This document shows positions 1 to 11,236 of a DNA stretch of 64,000 nt, in pieces. This DNA is from Dichomitus squalens LYAD-421 SS1. Its lineage: Eukaryota > Basidiomycota > Agaricomycetes > Polyporales > Polyporaceae. The position numbers were made by a program, and so were the translations under genes. The DNA is taken from contig NW_006766890.1 of the NCBI RefSeq assembly GCF_000275845.1, positions 437,042 to 501,041 of the forward strand, given 5' to 3'. Numbering within the stretch: position 1 is the stretch's first letter; each line of letters opens with the position of its first letter. The notes under the pieces were generated by a model. The model searched no databases and was not told where the DNA came from. It worked only from the letters and a program-made list of their open reading frames with translations.

Positions 1-580
1 AGCAAAATTGGTAGTAAGTCGTATATAGCGTAGTAGTGGTTCGGACCGAACTCACTGCTCTATGTATACTGTCGAGCAATTCTGTTGGTATGTCGACCAT
101 CTGTGTAGAGGATAAGGAGGCAATCGCTGGGAAAAGGTATTACACCCACGGCACGATGAACTCCTCCTGGCCTTGGCATGTCGCACAAGCAGCGATGGTC
201 GAGAACAAGACGGTATTGCAACGGCAGGGCGTCGCGCTACTCGGGTCGTCCAAGGGCGTGTTGTAGTGGAATCCGGGCGATAGTGGATATACCCAGGACG
301 CTGCCGCATGGTGAGGACAGCTATTTGTCGTACTGGCACCCAAACTCACCAGCTGGCGCAGAGCAGGGCGTGAAGAGATAGGAAGAAACCAAACACGGAC
401 TCTGGCCCTTCGAGTTTGTCATCTACGCGTAGCAATTAGCGATTATCATGCGACGGCAAGCTGGAGACGGCTCACCCAATCGAAGCCCGAGTTACAGACT
501 GCATTGGTGCCCTGCGCAACCGCTCCTGGGATCCGGCTCGCAATCGAGGCGACGAGGGGGATGAGGAGGAGGGCAGACAT
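1..580 (-). CDS. Secreted or membrane cysteine-rich protein, C-terminal part beyond window edge
   Basis: The visible exons are 580-476, 422-350, 300-144 and 100-56. All join in phase, and a GT donor at 55 opens an intron that leaves the window, so the protein is incomplete. It starts with a clear signal peptide (MSALLLIPLVASIAS) and has paired cysteines (SPC, CRCNT, CATCQGQ, QNCS) followed by VPW and a WSTYQQNC motif. From memory this cysteine pattern recurs in extracellular domains of single-pass membrane proteins in Agaricomycetes, usually followed by a transmembrane helix and a Ser/Pro-rich tail; that part would lie to the left. No function is known to me. Intron 143-101 is only 43 nt. The gene is divergent from the recombination gene at 1001. 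Confidence 0.6.
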
Positions 581-1000
581 GGTGGTGGCAGCGCAGAGGG
601 GAGGGAGGACAGCGGTCCCATCGGCTGTGTGGTATATTACATCGATGGGCGCCGACGGGCCTACATGCTAACGTGAGGCGAGCCCGTTGTATTTTGCTTT
701 GCGGCTGAGGGACTGGGCGGGACATGCTGTGCCGCCCTCGACTCATGGGGAAAGGTGCATGGCGCTGCCTGCTAACGCTGTCAATCTACTCGACCCAATT
801 TAGGTAAATGCCGTGCCTCGCTCTCCCAATCACTGACCCTCGATCTGCTCCTCCCTCACGTAATCCAGCGTACTTCCGGGGCCGCCCTAATTAGGCCACT
901 AAACAACGCGTATACAACGCGCCCTTCTCTCCACCCCAGACCACATCCTGTGTGCCGGGCCTCGCATCATTGATACATTCCACAGCAAGGCTCCAAGGTC
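581..1000. other. Divergent intergenic region
   Basis: This 420-bp gap separates two divergently transcribed genes and should hold both promoters. I see no open frame with conserved character and no clear TATA box. Short reading frames here are not supported. Confidence 0.5.
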
Positions 1001-3655
1001 ATGGAACATCCGGACTCAGAACACTGTCTGCCGCACTCGACGGGGGTGAGAGCAATCACGTCCAGAATTTGGTGGCGTTACCATCGTACTCAACGACCCT
1101 GGCTGGCAGGCAGAACTTTCACCAGGCAACGGCGTCACTGCAACGATCGGCGAAGTCACCGACCCCCTTACAAGCACTTCTGGTGAATATATGCGCCCCG
1201 ACCTTGTACAGCTCGAAGATGTCCCTTCTGTGGGGGCACAGGTCGTAGTCACGGGCACCGAGGGACCCGCATACATCCCGACAGATCATCTTGGGGAGCC
1301 CGCCGATCCATTACAATCAAGCTCGGGCCCGACGCCGACGCCGGTCACGTCCGCATGTATTGAGCTATCCTCTCTCGATGCTGACTCGCATGCGGACTCC
1401 GGGGCATCCGACGTGTTGTCTGAAGTTATAACGAACGCCACGGTCATGTGTTCTGACGAGCCATCATCCACAGCCGCTGGGTCTAATTCAAATACGGCAT
1501 CGCAGGAGGGCTGTGAAGATGTCACTGTGAGCCCTTGCCCCCTGCCCGCCTCATCAAGTCCCAGCGAAGTTCCAAAACTTCTTACCACCGATACCTCGAG
1601 GACTGACGATGCTACTGTATCCATTTGCGTCTCCGACTTCTCCACGACTCCGAGCGCATGTCGCCAATCGCCTGCGCCTGCTGACTTGACTGATACGACA
1701 GTCGGCTCAGAGCCGACTGACGAGTTGTCCGAGGACATCGGGAAGCGTGTCAGGCTCGAGGACCTGGACCACATGTCCTCGGATAAGTCGACCGTTATGC
1801 CGTCGCTCGTGTCTGTGGTCTCCGCGGACTGTGCTTCCTCAGCTCCCCTGCCGGACATGCCTATCCCCTCGGCTACCTGCGAGACTACTTCTGCTGCTGA
1901 ACTTGCCGGAGAACCCTGCCAATTTGTTCTGACAGTCCCGCCCGCTCTGTCTCCGTCCCAGGATGCGGCTTTGACCTCGGCGCCTCTCACTGGCGACTCC
2001 TCTGAGGACGATATACCTGCCGCGGCAAGCGACGTCGCCAATACGTCTATGGGCCATGCAGACCTCTACGCTCATCAGTTCACCAACGAACTCTCCCAGC
2101 CGTCGATTCCACCTGCTAATTCTGCCTCCCTCGAGTCGAAATCGTCAGATCTCAATGCGCGAACTGGTCTGGACAGTCCTCGCGAGTTAACTCTACCTCC
2201 CGGAGGCCTTGGCTCGGATCCCCCGCTTGCGTCTATGCGTGTTGGAATTCCGCATGACCTTACGACCACTGGTGATGAAGTGTCAATGTCTGGGTGCCCC
2301 TCTTCGCCTGGCCTGCTGTTATCTCAGATTTCCAGTCTGTCGCTGGACGCCAATGAATTTGGAGGAGCCGGAGATCACAACGAAGACGCCAACAAGCTCG
2401 ACTCTGGGTCAATGTGTGCAAGAGACTCTGCTTCGCTACCTGAAGTCGAAGATGCTGTCCACTCGTCTGCTATAGACTGCGTTACTGCTTGTCATGGATT
2501 CTCCCTTCCCTGCGAATCTTTACCGGCCGAGGACAGCACTTTGAGCGTGATAGCATCTTCGCCACCTTCTTCGAGCCCACCTTGTCCGTCCTCATCCCAG
2601 CCACAGTCACTCTATGACACTCCGCCCTCTTCCAGCCCTCCAGTAGAGGCGCCCTGGGATGTCGATTGCGGCCTGACAAGCTCGTCGACGACTCAAGTGG
2701 ACGTATCTGCTAGTCTAGGTACCACGTCCAAGCGAGCGCTCGAAATCGACGAAAGTGACGACGAACACAGGCCCCGGAAGAGAACGGTATGGCAATCCAC
2801 ATGATCCTATAAGCACTTTTCTGACCGATCTTGCAGAGGTCGGACTCGGTGTCCGACCGCAGCCCTCCACAGCCGATTCGTCCCACTCCCGCATCGCAAG
2901 CGAAGCAATACAAAAAGCTAGCCGCTCCCTTTCGCTCCCCGGTCATCAAGGGGCCTCTGGTTCAGGGCGGACTACACGCGGTGTACGCCTCTGGCCGTGC
3001 TGCGTCCATGGTTGTCCGTAAGCTGCCTGAGGACGAGAACATCGCGAAGCCCGATGTCTCCGTGGAACCCGCGAGTCTCGTGGCGAACAAAGACCGTACG
3101 GCGAAGGCCGCGAAACAATTCAAGTCTCCGGTGCAGCCCACCAGCCCCAACACCGTTACCTCTTCCAAGTTCACTCCCGCCTCGGGTACGTTCTCGCGCA
3201 TCGGGGCGGCACCTACTATACAAGCCCTTCAGGGCCAAGTACAGACGCTCAAGCAGGCCATCAAGATCAAGAACTCGGGTGACAGGGACGAAGATCAGGT
3301 TCTCGAGCAGCTCGTCGAGAAGTGGACGGAGGTCGGGAGAGAGGTTGCATGGGCAGTCTGGGGCTATGTCAAGGACCTCGATCCCGGTCCTGGCGAGCAG
3401 CAGAAGAGCGGGTGGTTTGCTGACGAAGACGAGGTCAAAGCTGGGCGGAAGAGAGGATTCGACTCGAATTGGGGATATGGTGAGGAACCTGCTCGGAAAA
3501 AGGGCAAGACAGAGAGCGATGCGGAGGCTGAAAGTACTGAAGATGTGGAGCCGCCGGTTGTGCAGCATACCGTAGGTGTCATGTTGCGGCGTCTGGGGAT
3601 TGACCCGGACACACTGGGGTGGAACGAGGACGAGGGGGACTTCGTTGACGTGTGA
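1001..3655 (+). CDS. Mei5/Sfr1-like recombination mediator with long N-terminal extension
   Basis: Proposed exons are 1001-1045, 1110-2786 and 2837-3655, giving about 846 aa. The last intron (50 nt) is firm. The first is less certain: an in-frame run also continues upstream of 1110 to about 1066. The C-terminal 270 residues resemble the Mei5/Sfr1 family, which with Swi5 stabilises Rad51 and Dmc1 filaments. Two basic FRSP/FKSP-type motifs are followed by a predicted coiled coil (IQALQGQVQTLKQAIKI), an EKW segment and a closing LGIDPDTLGW motif. The first 550 residues are Ser/Thr/Pro/Asp-rich and look disordered, which is much longer than yeast Sfr1 (about 300 aa). The family call rests on motif memory, not a search. 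The stop lies 129 bp from the convergent NmrA-like gene. Confidence 0.55.
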
Positions 3656-3784
3656 CTCCCTGCCTTTCGTACTTGTTGCTTGCCCCGTCGCTCTATACTC
3701 AGTCGCAAAATCATTTCTGATACTCGAGACTGCTAGTCGTACATTCTTGTCCATTCATCCCCGTTCTGCATGGTATTTTTACTG

Positions 3785-4796
3785 CTACCCATGGAACTCT
3801 TGAATGTCGCGACGAATCCTGCCAGAGATGGATGTGGGCTCCCTACCAAGGAGCCATCGGGCTATGTTGTTGGAACCTGGGATTCCCCTAAATATCCCGC
3901 GTCAGAGGGGCTCTATGCTAGGACACCCACTAACAATCGGACCAACCTTCTATCGTAGTAGAATAGCATCCGACTCAAACCCTCTGTTCCGTAGTCACTT
4001 GCGATATTGAGATGCGTTGCGCCCTTGCTCATAACCTGATCCCGCAGAATTGACTCAATCTTGATGTCCTTCCCTGCCGCCGTGGAGATCTCTCGTGCGA
4101 CGTCCTCGAAAGTTGCGTTCTCGCCAACGAGGTCGTACCGCGCGCGATTGTGTTGACCAGGGCTGAGGATGACAAGGCGGGCGATCTCGGCGAGGTCTTG
4201 GAGGTCGAGGTAGCCCTGCAGTGTCTTGGGGTTATACATCGCAGGGAGGACGCCCGTTGAGACGGCCCGTTCGAGATTGAAATTTTGCATGAGGGAGGAC
4301 GGCTGGAGGATCGTGAAGTTGAGGCCGGACTCGATCAGATGTTCCTCGACGCTATCGAAAGGGGAGTGTAAGCGCATCGCGCGAGGCGTGTGGCAGTCTA
4401 GACCGCACACGCACTAGAACTTCGCCTTGTGGTTGACCATCTTCGTCAGCACGGAGTAGAGCACGCTGCAGTACACGAAGTGCTTCACGCCCGCCTGTTT
4501 CGCAGCGTCGATCAGGGCGATGCCCATCGCGCTCTCGAGCGCGTGGAACGCGGGCCCGTTGTGGAAGACGATGTCGACGCCCTTAAGCGCAGGCGGGAGC
4601 GTGCTCGCCTCGAGGTAGTCCCCGAGCGCGAACTGTCCGGGAGTTCCGGGTGGCGCTCTTTGAGTTTCTTGACGGCACCTTGGGATCGCACGAAGAGGCG
4701 GATGTCCGACGGAGGGACGGACTTGGACTCGAGGAGGGCGCGGAGGACATAGCCGGATGTGCGCCCTGCGGCGCCCGTGATGAGTATAGTGGGCAT
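3785..4796 (-). CDS. NmrA-like NAD(P)-binding protein, interrupted by a one-base frameshift
   Basis: Exons are 4796-4415, 4351-3947 and 3887-3785 (introns 63 and 59 nt). The start MPTILITGAAGRTSGYVL gives a classic Rossmann nucleotide-binding motif (TGAAGRTSG), followed by DIVFHNGPAF, HFVYCSV and the ILQPSSLMQN segment typical of NmrA/HSCARG-type atypical short-chain reductases. The frame breaks near 4637-4645: sense up to HPELP is in one frame and GQFALGDY continues in another, and one added base in the CCCGG run restores about 296 aa. Either the assembly lost a G or this is a recent pseudogene. All other conserved blocks and splice sites are intact, which favours an assembly error. NmrA-like proteins act as redox sensors or reductases; the substrate is unknown. 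Confidence 0.75.
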
Positions 4797-5486
4797 GGCT
4801 TCCTGGAGCTGTATTTGCCATGCATGAGAGATGTGAGAGTGCCCGTGGAAGGATTGTGGAACGCACATCAGTATGTCTTGGAAGATACGCTTATAGGAAG
4901 TACAGGGCAGATGAGAGCACTATATATGCCGTGGACACAGTCGCTCGATGAGGCAATCGGAACTATAGCTGATTTGATAGCTTATAGAGCGGACAGTCAC
5001 CGGCGCAGTACTCTGCTGCTCTCGCGGAATCTATAGTGGGACGTACTTGTCAGGAGCAAGGCGTCAAGCTATGGGCGAGTCGGAGTTAGCGTGGGTGCCG
5101 ATGACGTACCGCGTGAGCCTCTCCTCGACGCAGGCAGTATATGCTCGTATTGGGAGGGGATGGAATTGTCCCGGGCTGTTCCTGCTAATATGGAGGATGT
5201 TTGGTCGCTGTAAAGTTGCTTGGAGCGCACGCATTGTTGTGAGCAACACTCATAACGACCACTAGGATCAGAAGCCACATATCAGGAGCAAGTTCTCCAA
5301 CTGCATCTTGGACCACGGCGGCGTCTTGACGGACCTGAAGCAACGCTTTGGATCGAGTGCTGGATGATTGATACACGTATTGATACAAGTGTCATGTCAG
5401 TACACGTGCGAAAGGCGAGAACAAACGACGATAAAGCTGAGTCTACGAAAGCGAACGAAGATCCGTAAAGATAGAGTCCAATGTAC
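4797..5486. other. Intergenic region
   Basis: This 690-bp gap lies between the start of the NmrA-like gene and the stop of METTL3, both on minus. Apart from the TATA-like site I see no supported gene; the short frames lack conserved motifs and consistent splice structure. Confidence 0.5.
4921..4927 (-). promoter_or_regulatory. Putative TATA box of the NmrA-like gene
   Basis: TATATA on the minus strand lies about 125 bp upstream of the ATG at 4796, a normal fungal distance. Inference from motif and position only. Confidence 0.35.
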
Positions 5487-7481
5487 TCAATGTCCAAGGG
5501 CTTCCGGAGGCGGGTTCAGAGTCCTTTCCGGATATCTGAACGTCTTGGTCAACCAGGAGCTTCACGAACATCGCGAAGGAGGGGCACTCACCTGGCTTTG
5601 ATCCTCGCCCTGAGATCCTCCTCGTAGATCTGGTCCGCGCCCAGCTGGTTGCCGAGAGTCAACCACCTATCACAAAGCCGTCAGCAACGCAGTCTAGCGG
5701 CACGAACGAAGCGCGTACCCAGGACGCGTGTTATGTCTCCGCCCAAATATCTCAATTTTGCGCCCTCCAGGACACATGCGCTCGATCAACCCATACACCT
5801 CGTCCGGCTTCCGGCTCGTCTCCCTCACTTCCGACACGATCACGTCCGTGTCTAACCCCCGGTTCGCCCACGACGGGAACTTCAAGTTCCCATGCTCGTC
5901 CGTGACGGTCTTTACCCCGACAAGCATGTGCTCCTTCGTGTGGTTGAGCCAGTGCCCCGTGCGCCCGGTGCGGATGACGCGTTGAAGCTGGTTCGTCTTC
6001 ACCCAAACGACCTCGTCAACGCGCGTGTAGCCCCAGACGCGGAGGCACTCGCGCCCGACCTCCATGGCGCGCCCAGTGACCCAGAGGAAGAGCAGACCTT
6101 CGTCTTGGAGGGCGGGTATGGGCATTGCGCGCATCTCGTCGTCTGTCATGGTTCCGTAGGGCAGCTATGTTGGCTTGCTCATCAACGGTGCTAGCTGGGT
6201 ACCCAATCTAGAGGGGGACGCACGCTCATGTGGATGTCCCATGGAGGGTCTGCCATGATGACATGGAACTTGCCCAACACCGAGTAGTCAAACCTGCGCA
6301 GGTCGCAATTGATCCATTGTGGAGGAAGCTAATCATTGAAGGAAGATCGATTGAGACCCGAGAGAAATGGTGAAAAGGAGGACACTCACAGGCTTGGCCT
6401 CCTTTTGCAATGGACCGAGACCGAGCTCCAGCCTATACGGCTTCTTCTTGGGGACTAGCCGCTGTTCCAGCATACCCTGACCATCATTCACGTCCCAATC
6501 CACCTCGAAGTGCAGATATCGACACGGGGCCTTCTCCTTTCCCCGTCCACCGGCTCCCAGGCCGCTGGGCAAGCTCACAGGACCCTGGCCCTGGGCACCG
6601 TACTGCATCTGCCTATGCGACGGCAGTGGGGGTATCGAGGGGGATTGTGCGTACGTCGGCTCGGAGTAGCATGTGTTGAGGTATGAACAGTGTCCCAGCG
6701 CGGGATCGGTGTGTGGCCGGATGAGGGGACGGAAGTGGATACGGTCGCAGATGGCGGGTACGGCCTTCGATGGACTTGACTGTGTCTGGGACTCGCGTCG
6801 CGCGCGCGCGCACTCGTCCTTGGTGATGTGAGTGCAAATGGGTTCGAAGCTCCCAGTGATCGAACGGAACTGCTCCGCGGCACCGTGTGGTCAACGAAAG
6901 TAACTCAATAATGGATACATAACCCAAACACTCACCTGCTCGGCTAAAAGCTTGCCCTTGGCGGAGCTACGCTGCATGAGTGCATACACCTCCTTCATCG
7001 TCTTGTTCAGACTCTCGAGCGTACTTGGAGGTGGCTTCCATGCTTCCGCTCTCTCGACCTCCGGAGTCTCCTCCTCCTCCTTCGCACCCGCCGCTGAATC
7101 ATCGTCTTCGTCTACGACACGCTTCCTCTTCTTGCGGAGAGACGTTTGCAGTCCGTCGCCCTGGTCGTCTGAGGAAACTCCAAGCCTGACGTCCATCACA
7201 GTGAGACCTCCGTCGCCAGCCTCCTCCCGGGAAAGAGCGATCTTGCCATTATCCCACTTCTCTGAGAGCTGTTCTAGAATACGCTCAAAGCGTGCGATGT
7301 CTATGAGGCGGAACCTAGGAGCAGGCGTCGAGCCGGGAAAGAGGCCTGCGGCAGGAGGGCCTTGCGCGATGATACGAGTGAGCAAGTCGAACGAGGATAT
7401 TGGAACGGTAATTGCATGAGACGAGAAAAGCGTCTCAAGTGCAGAGGAAGCGACCACTCTGAGTTTATCCTCGATAGACAT
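5487..7481 (-). CDS. IME4: mRNA N6-adenosine methyltransferase catalytic subunit (METTL3/IME4)
   Basis: Six exons (7481-6936, 6869-6390, 6328-6224, 6164-5719, 5666-5592, 5535-5487) give 566 aa with every phase consistent. The protein has an N-terminal helical region with an acidic and basic linker, then a double CCCH-type zinc-finger region ([30 protein letters not shown]), then the MT-A70 domain. The catalytic DPPW motif is present ([13 protein letters not shown]), as are [25 protein letters not shown], the [11 protein letters not shown] loop and the terminal [10 protein letters not shown] block. All resemble human METTL3 closely, so the enzyme looks active. It would methylate mRNA adenosines in the nucleus, normally with a METTL14-type partner, which is not in this window. 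In yeast, IME4 controls entry into meiosis. Confidence 0.95.
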
Positions 7482-7993
7482 GTTTCATGAGTGATCCGCG
7501 TAGTGTAGCAGTCAGAGCTTGGGTCAGTGTCCCCCGCCTAACGCGACCGCGCCCACCACCGCGGTCGTCGCGTCATGTGATGCTTACCCGTCGCTTGAGC
7601 AAAATGCAAAATATTCTCACACAGTTTTGTGAGCCTCACCCCTATCTTCAGCGGCAGGAGGTAGTGCAATCAGACAACCCCCTCGCCTTTTACTAGGGGG
7701 TTCCGTGTACTGCCTCCACCTCAATGCCGCATTGCGAATTTTTCAGCTCTCAGCTCGATCTGAGCCCGTTCCCTGGTGGCCCAGGGTGTTTATTTTTGTT
7801 AGTTCTGGCTCCATGTATGAACGCATGCACAATAACTACTATCGTTGTCCCTCTTCGTCAACATGACGGGTGACCCGTCACCCAACTCAGATACGCCTTA
7901 CATCATTTCAAGGAACAGGTCTGCATTTCAGCTGGGAACCTTTGGCTACTTAGTGCTCGTACACACTCGTCGTTTCAAGCACCCTTCAATGGC
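7482..7993. other. Intergenic region
   Basis: The 512-bp gap lies between the METTL3 start and the GST stop, both on minus. It should hold the METTL3 promoter and GST 3' end. I see nothing else that can be supported. Confidence 0.5.
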
Positions 7994-8906
7994 TCATTGC
8001 GGAACCTGGATACCAGCCTGGAATCCAGGGCGAGCTTCCGCCGCCGCCACCCAAGCCTAAACAAGTTTGTGTTAACATCATTTCTCTGCCGGGACTTGCA
8101 ATGCATCTTCCGTACCTTGAGGTGTGGCCACTCATCAAGCGACTCGATACCAGCAATCTTGTGGAACCGGATCCAAGCGATGACGTTGAAGTCCGCAAGA
8201 CTGTATTTGCCCCGGCCGGGGCCAGCGAGCCAGTCGCGGTCCTGGAGACGGATCTCGAGGACGCCGTACAGACGCTTTGTTTCCTCGGTGTAGCCTGTAA
8301 ACATTGTCGGTGAGTACTCTACCGGTCCCAGAAGGGCTGCGAGAAAGATGACTGACGCTTCCTGGCGTAGGGGATGACCTCAGGCGCGTACTTGTTGAAG
8401 TGGTTCGCCTGACCCTGCATGGGACCGACACCACCGTGCTATATCATAAAGCCAGGTTAACATTTGAAATAGACGGCGATCTGCGTGACAGGTTGGACTC
8501 ACGGCGAAGAAGATCCACTGGATCATCTCGCTATAGTCGTCGGGCTGCGTGTCACGATCGAAGCCGAACTTGTTCTCCTTGTCATAGTGCTGGTTGAGGT
8601 AGAGCAGAATCGCCGCCGACTCGAACACGTTGAAGTTGTTCCGCGCGCGGTCGGTGATCGTCGGGATGCGACCGTTAGGGTTCAGCTTGATGAACCAGGG
8701 CTCCTTCTGGGTGTTCTCGCTGATGTTAATCTTCACGACACTAAGGTCCGGGGCCAATCAGCTCAGTGTCGTGATCGGACCCAGAGAGCGTATACGCACT
8801 CGTATTGGAGGCCGTAGGCGAGCTTGAGCTCCTCGAGGTAGACAGAGACCTTGTGGCCGTTGGGCGTCGGTGCGGTGTAGAAGAGAATAGGTGCTTCGCC
8901 GGACAT
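7994..8906 (-). CDS. Glutathione S-transferase, Ure2-like class
   Basis: Five exons (8906-8800, 8740-8503, 8438-8357, 8294-8116, 8056-7994) give 222 aa, the usual GST size. The thioredoxin-like N-domain has the [11 protein letters not shown] start, the cis-proline NPNGRIPTI loop and the [10 protein letters not shown] glutathione-binding ESA/S motif. The helical C-domain carries [10 protein letters not shown] and [11 protein letters not shown], the conserved N-capping region. Reading could continue upstream to an ATG at 8978, but a TATA box sits at 8987-8994, only some 10 bp before that codon, so transcription probably starts inside it and 8906 is preferred. Expected activity is conjugation or peroxidase use of glutathione in detoxification. 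Confidence 0.92.
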
Positions 8907-9515
8907 GATGTGCTTGTGAATGGACAGTAGGCGGGCTGCTATAGTGCTGGATCTGGGAACTCTGGAGAACGTGAACATGCAACGTCCTTATATACACGCC
9001 ACTCTTGGTGCGTAGAAGCGGCACGGGAGCCTACGTTCCTGGAGGACACGTTCGGACACATGCGAAGTCAGCATCCCAAGCCTGGCATGGTCACGTCATC
9101 ATCGTGTTAGATCTCTGCTCTGTAAGCCGCCCTCGGTCTTGGGGGCCTCATGCAAAAGTCATTCTCCCACAATTGAAACATACCTTAGCAAGGCTTATTC
9201 ATCTGTAACGAAGCTTTTAAGCAAGGAACATATATGAGCTGCGCGGCTGATTAATGATTGCGAAAGCGGTCGTCTGCCACTGCGGAGCTCGCGAGATGTT
9301 CGAGCAGAGGCCACAGTATAGGATGTTCTTGTCTTCGCATCATTCTCGTGGCAAGCCGGTTCGTATAGAGGGAGTGTTATCAGTTCCACGTAGTGGGTTC
9401 AGGCAGGTAGAATGGATCACTCATACAGAACGCTTTGCTTATAGTACAGTAGGATCACCTGTCCATGCAGTGGGAAGGCCTGCCAAGACCGAGATGTGTA
9501 TATATCGTATGTTCA
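8907..9515. other. Intergenic region
   Basis: This 609-bp gap holds the GST promoter and the 3' flank of the GH128 gene. No further coding signal is visible. Confidence 0.5.
8987..8994 (-). promoter_or_regulatory. TATA box of the GST gene
   Basis: TATATAAG on minus, 81-88 bp before the chosen ATG (8906). Its position argues against the longer reading frame that starts at 8978. Confidence 0.5.
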
Positions 9516-10711
9516 TCAGGTAAGGGTAGCCCCAACCATTACGAGGACACCGAGAACGAAGAACGTGTGGAGAGCCATGTCCGGCACATCCGTATGCCTA
9601 CCTCCATTTGGGTTGGAGTTGCCAGAACCTCCGTGGACGATCCCAGGCTGATAATCGGGGCTGACATTGGCAGCGACCATGCCAAGGTACTGCTCACCAA
9701 GCTGATTGATCTTGCCACCCGAACTCATCAACGCGTCTGCCTGTACCACGACTGTCAGCAGCTTGCGCTGATCGAGGAAGTGTGCTACGATCCTCCAAGA
9801 AGCAACACAGAGCCAACTTACTGAATTAACGCCTTGCATGTCCTCCATAGCATCGAACCATGCGTACCGCTCAAGCCAGTCCGTTTCGTCCGTGAACTGC
9901 TGAGTTGCATTCATGAAGTCTACCACATCCCGCTGAGAGCATTGTTCATTCGCGTTGTTGTAGTTCTGTCCACGTTCATGAACTACAAGCTGAAGCTTAT
10001 TCACGTCGCTAATTACCTGACAGGCCCACTCCGTGACCCACACCGGCTTCTGGAACGTATCATGGTAGTCTGTGAGGTACTCCACGAACCCCGTCGAGTT
10101 GACATCGTAATAATGCACCGCCACGAAGTCGATCGTGCACCCGCCCCCGCACGCGCTCATCCAGTCGAGCAGCCACTGCTTGCCGGCCGGTGAGCTGCTC
10201 GGCGCCGGGGAGCCGAGCAGGATACCCTGTGCCTTGAGAGGCTCTATGTGTGCCTGCCAAAGCGCCGAGGCGTCGCTCGGCGACAAGTTTGACTGGCCTG
10301 AGATCTCGCGCTCGTTGAAGCCGAGGGCATGCGTGACGTTCAAGCTTCGAATCGTGCCGTTGATGCTCGAGTCCCATTGGGAAAGCTGTTTCGTCCCCCA
10401 GAGCTGGGGGACGAACTCAATGTTGCTTTGAATGGACGATGGGCCCCACGTGTAGTACCTGAGATGGTCGCGTAAGCGGAGCTTTAAGGCATTCGCGTTC
10501 ATGTGACGTACCATTGAACCTTGCCCGTGGAGAGGTACTGGTTGATGTCGATACTGTTGCCGTTTGGCCAGGCAAGTCCGGCTTTGCTGGTGTTCGTTAC
10601 TGCACGGCGATAGACAGTATGCCTGTCGTGGGTATCTGCAGTATGATGCGCTATGGCGCGTCGTGGGAAGAGGGTAAGGAAGAGAAGGAGAGCTGTTATG
10701 CGAAATGGCAT
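9516..10711 (-). CDS. GPI-anchored GH128 (asl1-domain) beta-glucanase-like protein
   Basis: Four exons (10711-10512, 10458-10017, 9965-9822, 9740-9516) give 336 aa. There is an N-terminal signal peptide (MPFRITALLLFLTLFPRRAIA). The TIM-barrel shows KAGLAWPNGN, YYTWGP, an acid/base candidate in ALGFNEREI, FVAVHYYD, and the nucleophile candidate in WVTEWACQ. The C-terminus is a Gly/Ser/Asn-rich spacer plus a hydrophobic tail, as in a GPI signal, so the enzyme is probably anchored at the wall or membrane. GH128 enzymes cleave beta-1,3-glucan; here the likely role is cell-wall remodelling. The last intron is 81 nt, the others 51-53. Confidence 0.88.
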
Positions 10712-11236
10712 GACAGGTCGTAAGTGCGATCGCTGGTACAGACTAGAAGCAACGAAAGGAGGGGCACATGGGTTTTGGAAGGTCGTGCTCTTCGAGCTAA
10801 GTGCGTTTGGGAGCACCTGGTGGATAATTACAGGAACGGTGTAAGCAGTGTTGGAGTGGACAAGGTGGAGCCGTCGCAAGTGGGGTAAGTTCGTTGCTTG
10901 GGCAGCACGAGACACATCCTCGGCGACTTGTTCGATACGAAGGGAGCAGAGACATGCGGCGGAGAGCATACTATACATAGCAAATTCTAGAGCAGACACA
11001 GTTCTCTGAAGGCTAGAGGGGCACCGTAAGATAGGGTGAGCGCAACAAGACAAATAAAGGGCACAGACCTATAACTATGAAGAGCGCCGAAGCCTACTCT
11101 ACTCCACTTGAACGATATGTTGGTGTCATCATCATGACATGGACAGCCAGTGCCTCCTACGTGGAGGAGACCGTATAGCGCCGAGGACATTCGCGTCTCA
11201 CGGATAGCACTCTATAGGAGGAACCCGGCTGTAAAG
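10712..11236. other. Intergenic region
   Basis: This 525-bp gap lies between the GH128 start and the PET191 stop, both on minus. It should hold the GH128 promoter. Nothing else is supported. Confidence 0.5.

Noticed and set aside
1046..1065. 20-nt intron that would keep the GGVTIVLNDPGW reading upstream of 1110 in the recombination gene
   Set aside because: Too short for splicing; the 64-nt alternative 1046-1109 has a good donor, a branch-like CTCAAC and correct phase.
1286..2041. 251-codon frame on the minus strand
   Set aside because: It lies wholly opposite the Ser-rich exon of the recombination gene; its Ser/Val-rich content mirrors that exon and it has no motif.
2962..3754. Minus-strand frames opposite the recombination gene
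   Set aside because: Composition-driven shadows without splice support.
3785..8906. NmrA-like protein, GST and the nearby PPTase as parts of a secondary-metabolite cluster
   Set aside because: No polyketide synthase, NRPS, terpene synthase or transporter lies nearby, and METTL3 sits between them.
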